Assembly (NCBI GenBank): GCA_020832405.1
Contig: JAFIET010000001.1
Span: 81,984 to 145,983, forward strand
DNA from: Balneolales bacterium
GTDB lineage: Bacteria > Bacteroidota > Rhodothermia > Balneolales > Cyclonatronaceae
Length of the DNA: 64,000 nt
Direction of reading: 5' to 3'
The notes under the pieces were generated by a model that did not search any database, had not been told where the DNA came from, and saw only the letters and a program-made list of their open reading frames with translations. The translations under genes and the position numbers were made by a program. Below are positions 63,221 through 64,000 of this stretch, in pieces. The stretch's first letter is position 1. Every line of letters starts with the position of its first letter.

Positions 63221-63237
63221 TTTAGGGTGATGCGCGC
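63221..63237 (+). repeat. Copy of recurring intergenic motif
   Basis: TTTAGGGTGATGCGCGC, identical over 17 bases to 12076-12092, located about 35 bases upstream of the GDSL esterase gene. Confidence 0.6.
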
Positions 63238-63270
63238 CTCAACCTTACTTAACTCCCAGCTGATTCCCAC

Positions 63271-63969
63271 ATGTTTAAACCACGCTTTGCAACCCTGTTC
63301 GTTCTTTGCCTCTCGGTATTAATTTCATTTCTTATTACTCCGGCTGCCGGGGCCGCGGTCGCGCCAAATCAGGCTCCTGCCGGCGCTGAACCCCTGCCGC
63401 GGGTCGTAATCTTCGGCGACAGCATCGCCGCCGGCTTCGGACTCGACCCCGAGGAGGCCTTTCCCGCACACATTCAGCGCAAAGCCGACGAAGCGGGCTA
63501 CGCGGTCGAGGTCGTAAATGCGGGGCTCAGCGGCGAAACTTCCGCCGCCGGACTCCGCCGCATCGACTGGATGCTGCGCCGCCCCATCGATGTGTTCGTG
63601 CTTGAGCTGGGCGGCAACGACGGCCTGCGCGGCATCGATCCGGAGGTGACCAAAACCAACCTCGACGGCATTTTAACCAAGGTGAAGCAGGCCAACCCCG
63701 AAGCCCGGCTTGTGCTCACCGGCATGGAGGCGCCCCCGAATCTGGGTGCCGAATACACCGACCGCTTCCGCGCCGTTTTCCGGGAGCTTGCCGCCGCGCA
63801 CGACCTCGTGTTCATGCCCTTCATCCTCGAAGATGTGGCCGGCAACCCCGAACTCAACCTCCCTGACGGCATCCATCCCACTGCAGAAGGCCACCGCATC
63901 ATTGCCGCAAACCTCTGGGAATACCTCGCCCCGGTCCTCCGGGAAGTGAGCGCGGCAGGGGCACGCTAA
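63271..63969 (+). CDS. Exported GDSL (SGNH) esterase, TesA-like
   Basis: A 232-residue exported arylesterase/lysophospholipase of the TesA family. The signal peptide ('LFVLCLSVLISFLITPAAGA', to about residue 28) is followed by the four SGNH blocks: Ser51 in 'VIFGDSIAAGFGLD', the Gly of 'VNAGLSGETSAAG', the Asn of 'LELGGNDGLRG', and the Asp-His pair in 'LPDGIHPTAEGHRII'. It likely acts in the periplasm. An Ala-rich segment separates signal and domain. Confidence 0.92.
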   Translation: MFKPRFATLFVLCLSVLISFLITPAAGAAVAPNQAPAGAEPLPRVVIFGDSIAAGFGLDPEEAFPAHIQRKADEAGYAVEVVNAGLSGETSAAGLRRIDWMLRRPIDVFVLELGGNDGLRGIDPEVTKTNLDGILTKVKQANPEARLVLTGMEAPPNLGAEYTDRFRAVFRELAAAHDLVFMPFILEDVAGNPELNLPDGIHPTAEGHRIIAANLWEYLAPVLREVSAAGAR

Positions 63970-64000
63970 TTTTTTTTCGGGGGATGTGCTCACGGGTGCT
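63970..64000 (+). repeat. Copy of recurring intergenic motif (long form), cut by the window edge
   Basis: A T-run, CGGGGGATGTGCTCACGGG. Shares the 12-mer GGATGTGCTCAC with 22896-22907. Confidence 0.4.

Overview
The window looks like chromosomal DNA of a GC-rich member of the Balneolota/Rhodothermota branch (Bacteroidota-Chlorobiota group). Three secreted proteins or enzymes end in a type IX secretion (T9SS) type A sorting domain of the 'QNYPNPFNP ... GIYLYRL' style (19484-20878, 33510-35051, 35180-37732). A GldC homologue (21456-21785) is present, most genes lack a clear Shine-Dalgarno sequence, and GTG or TTG starts are common. Species identity cannot be fixed from the sequence alone. Most of the window is ordinary core genome, with one visibly AT-richer accessory patch at about 37.7-39.5 kb.

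Layout. 0-5.4 kb: the 3' end of ribosomal protein L25 (Ctc), pth, an orphan gene, a PhnP-like metallo-hydrolase with a coupled small gene, an outer-membrane protein, a glutathione peroxidase and apaG. 5.4-12.1 kb: a methyltransferase, a complete Fe(III)-type ABC importer operon (binding protein, double-length permease, ATPase), YjbQ and a beta-barrel protein. 12.1-21 kb: an AlkD-type glycosylase, two acyl-CoA dehydrogenases (one glutaryl-CoA type), a DUF308-like membrane protein, a Na/Pi cotransporter with PhoU tail, a TauE/SafE permease and a T9SS cargo protein. 21.4-31 kb: gldC-rluD-lon on the minus strand; recN-nagZ-hemW and a PAS-like gene on the plus strand, the last overlapping a convergent DinB gene. 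31-37.7 kb: an exported EEP nuclease-like protein, a CDP-alcohol phosphatidyltransferase, a T9SS metallophosphoesterase and a T9SS GH57 glucan hydrolase with a CBM25-like module.

37.7-42.4 kb is the accessory stretch. It holds an HTH/AbiEii-type nucleotidyltransferase pair whose toxin-like gene has a one-base frameshift, flanked by an imperfect direct repeat and a gene remnant; a lipoprotein amidohydrolase; and an intact Xre/MbcA-ParS antitoxin and RES toxin pair. 42.5-64 kb: an alpha/beta hydrolase, a conserved unknown gene coupled to fumarylacetoacetase, a cca-ispE-glgP run, a tricorn-like S41 protease, clpS-clpA, an OlsF-like two-domain acyltransferase, hisS with a membrane-anchored unknown, and a GDSL esterase.

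Functional links. Fumarylacetoacetase and the acyl-CoA dehydrogenases point to aerobic amino-acid catabolism. The secreted GH57 protein and cytosolic glucan phosphorylase fit alpha-glucan use. A perfect LacI-family palindrome precedes the GH57 gene and a degenerate copy precedes the adjacent T9SS phosphoesterase. Lon, ClpA/ClpS and the tricorn-like enzyme cover protein turnover. No rRNA, tRNA, CRISPR array, insertion sequence or prophage was seen. The least expected non-coding signals are a dispersed repeat of about 86 bp present twice and a short recurring motif (T-run, AGGG, GATGYGC) in at least ten intergenic spots. I did not find a convincing wholly new multi-gene system.
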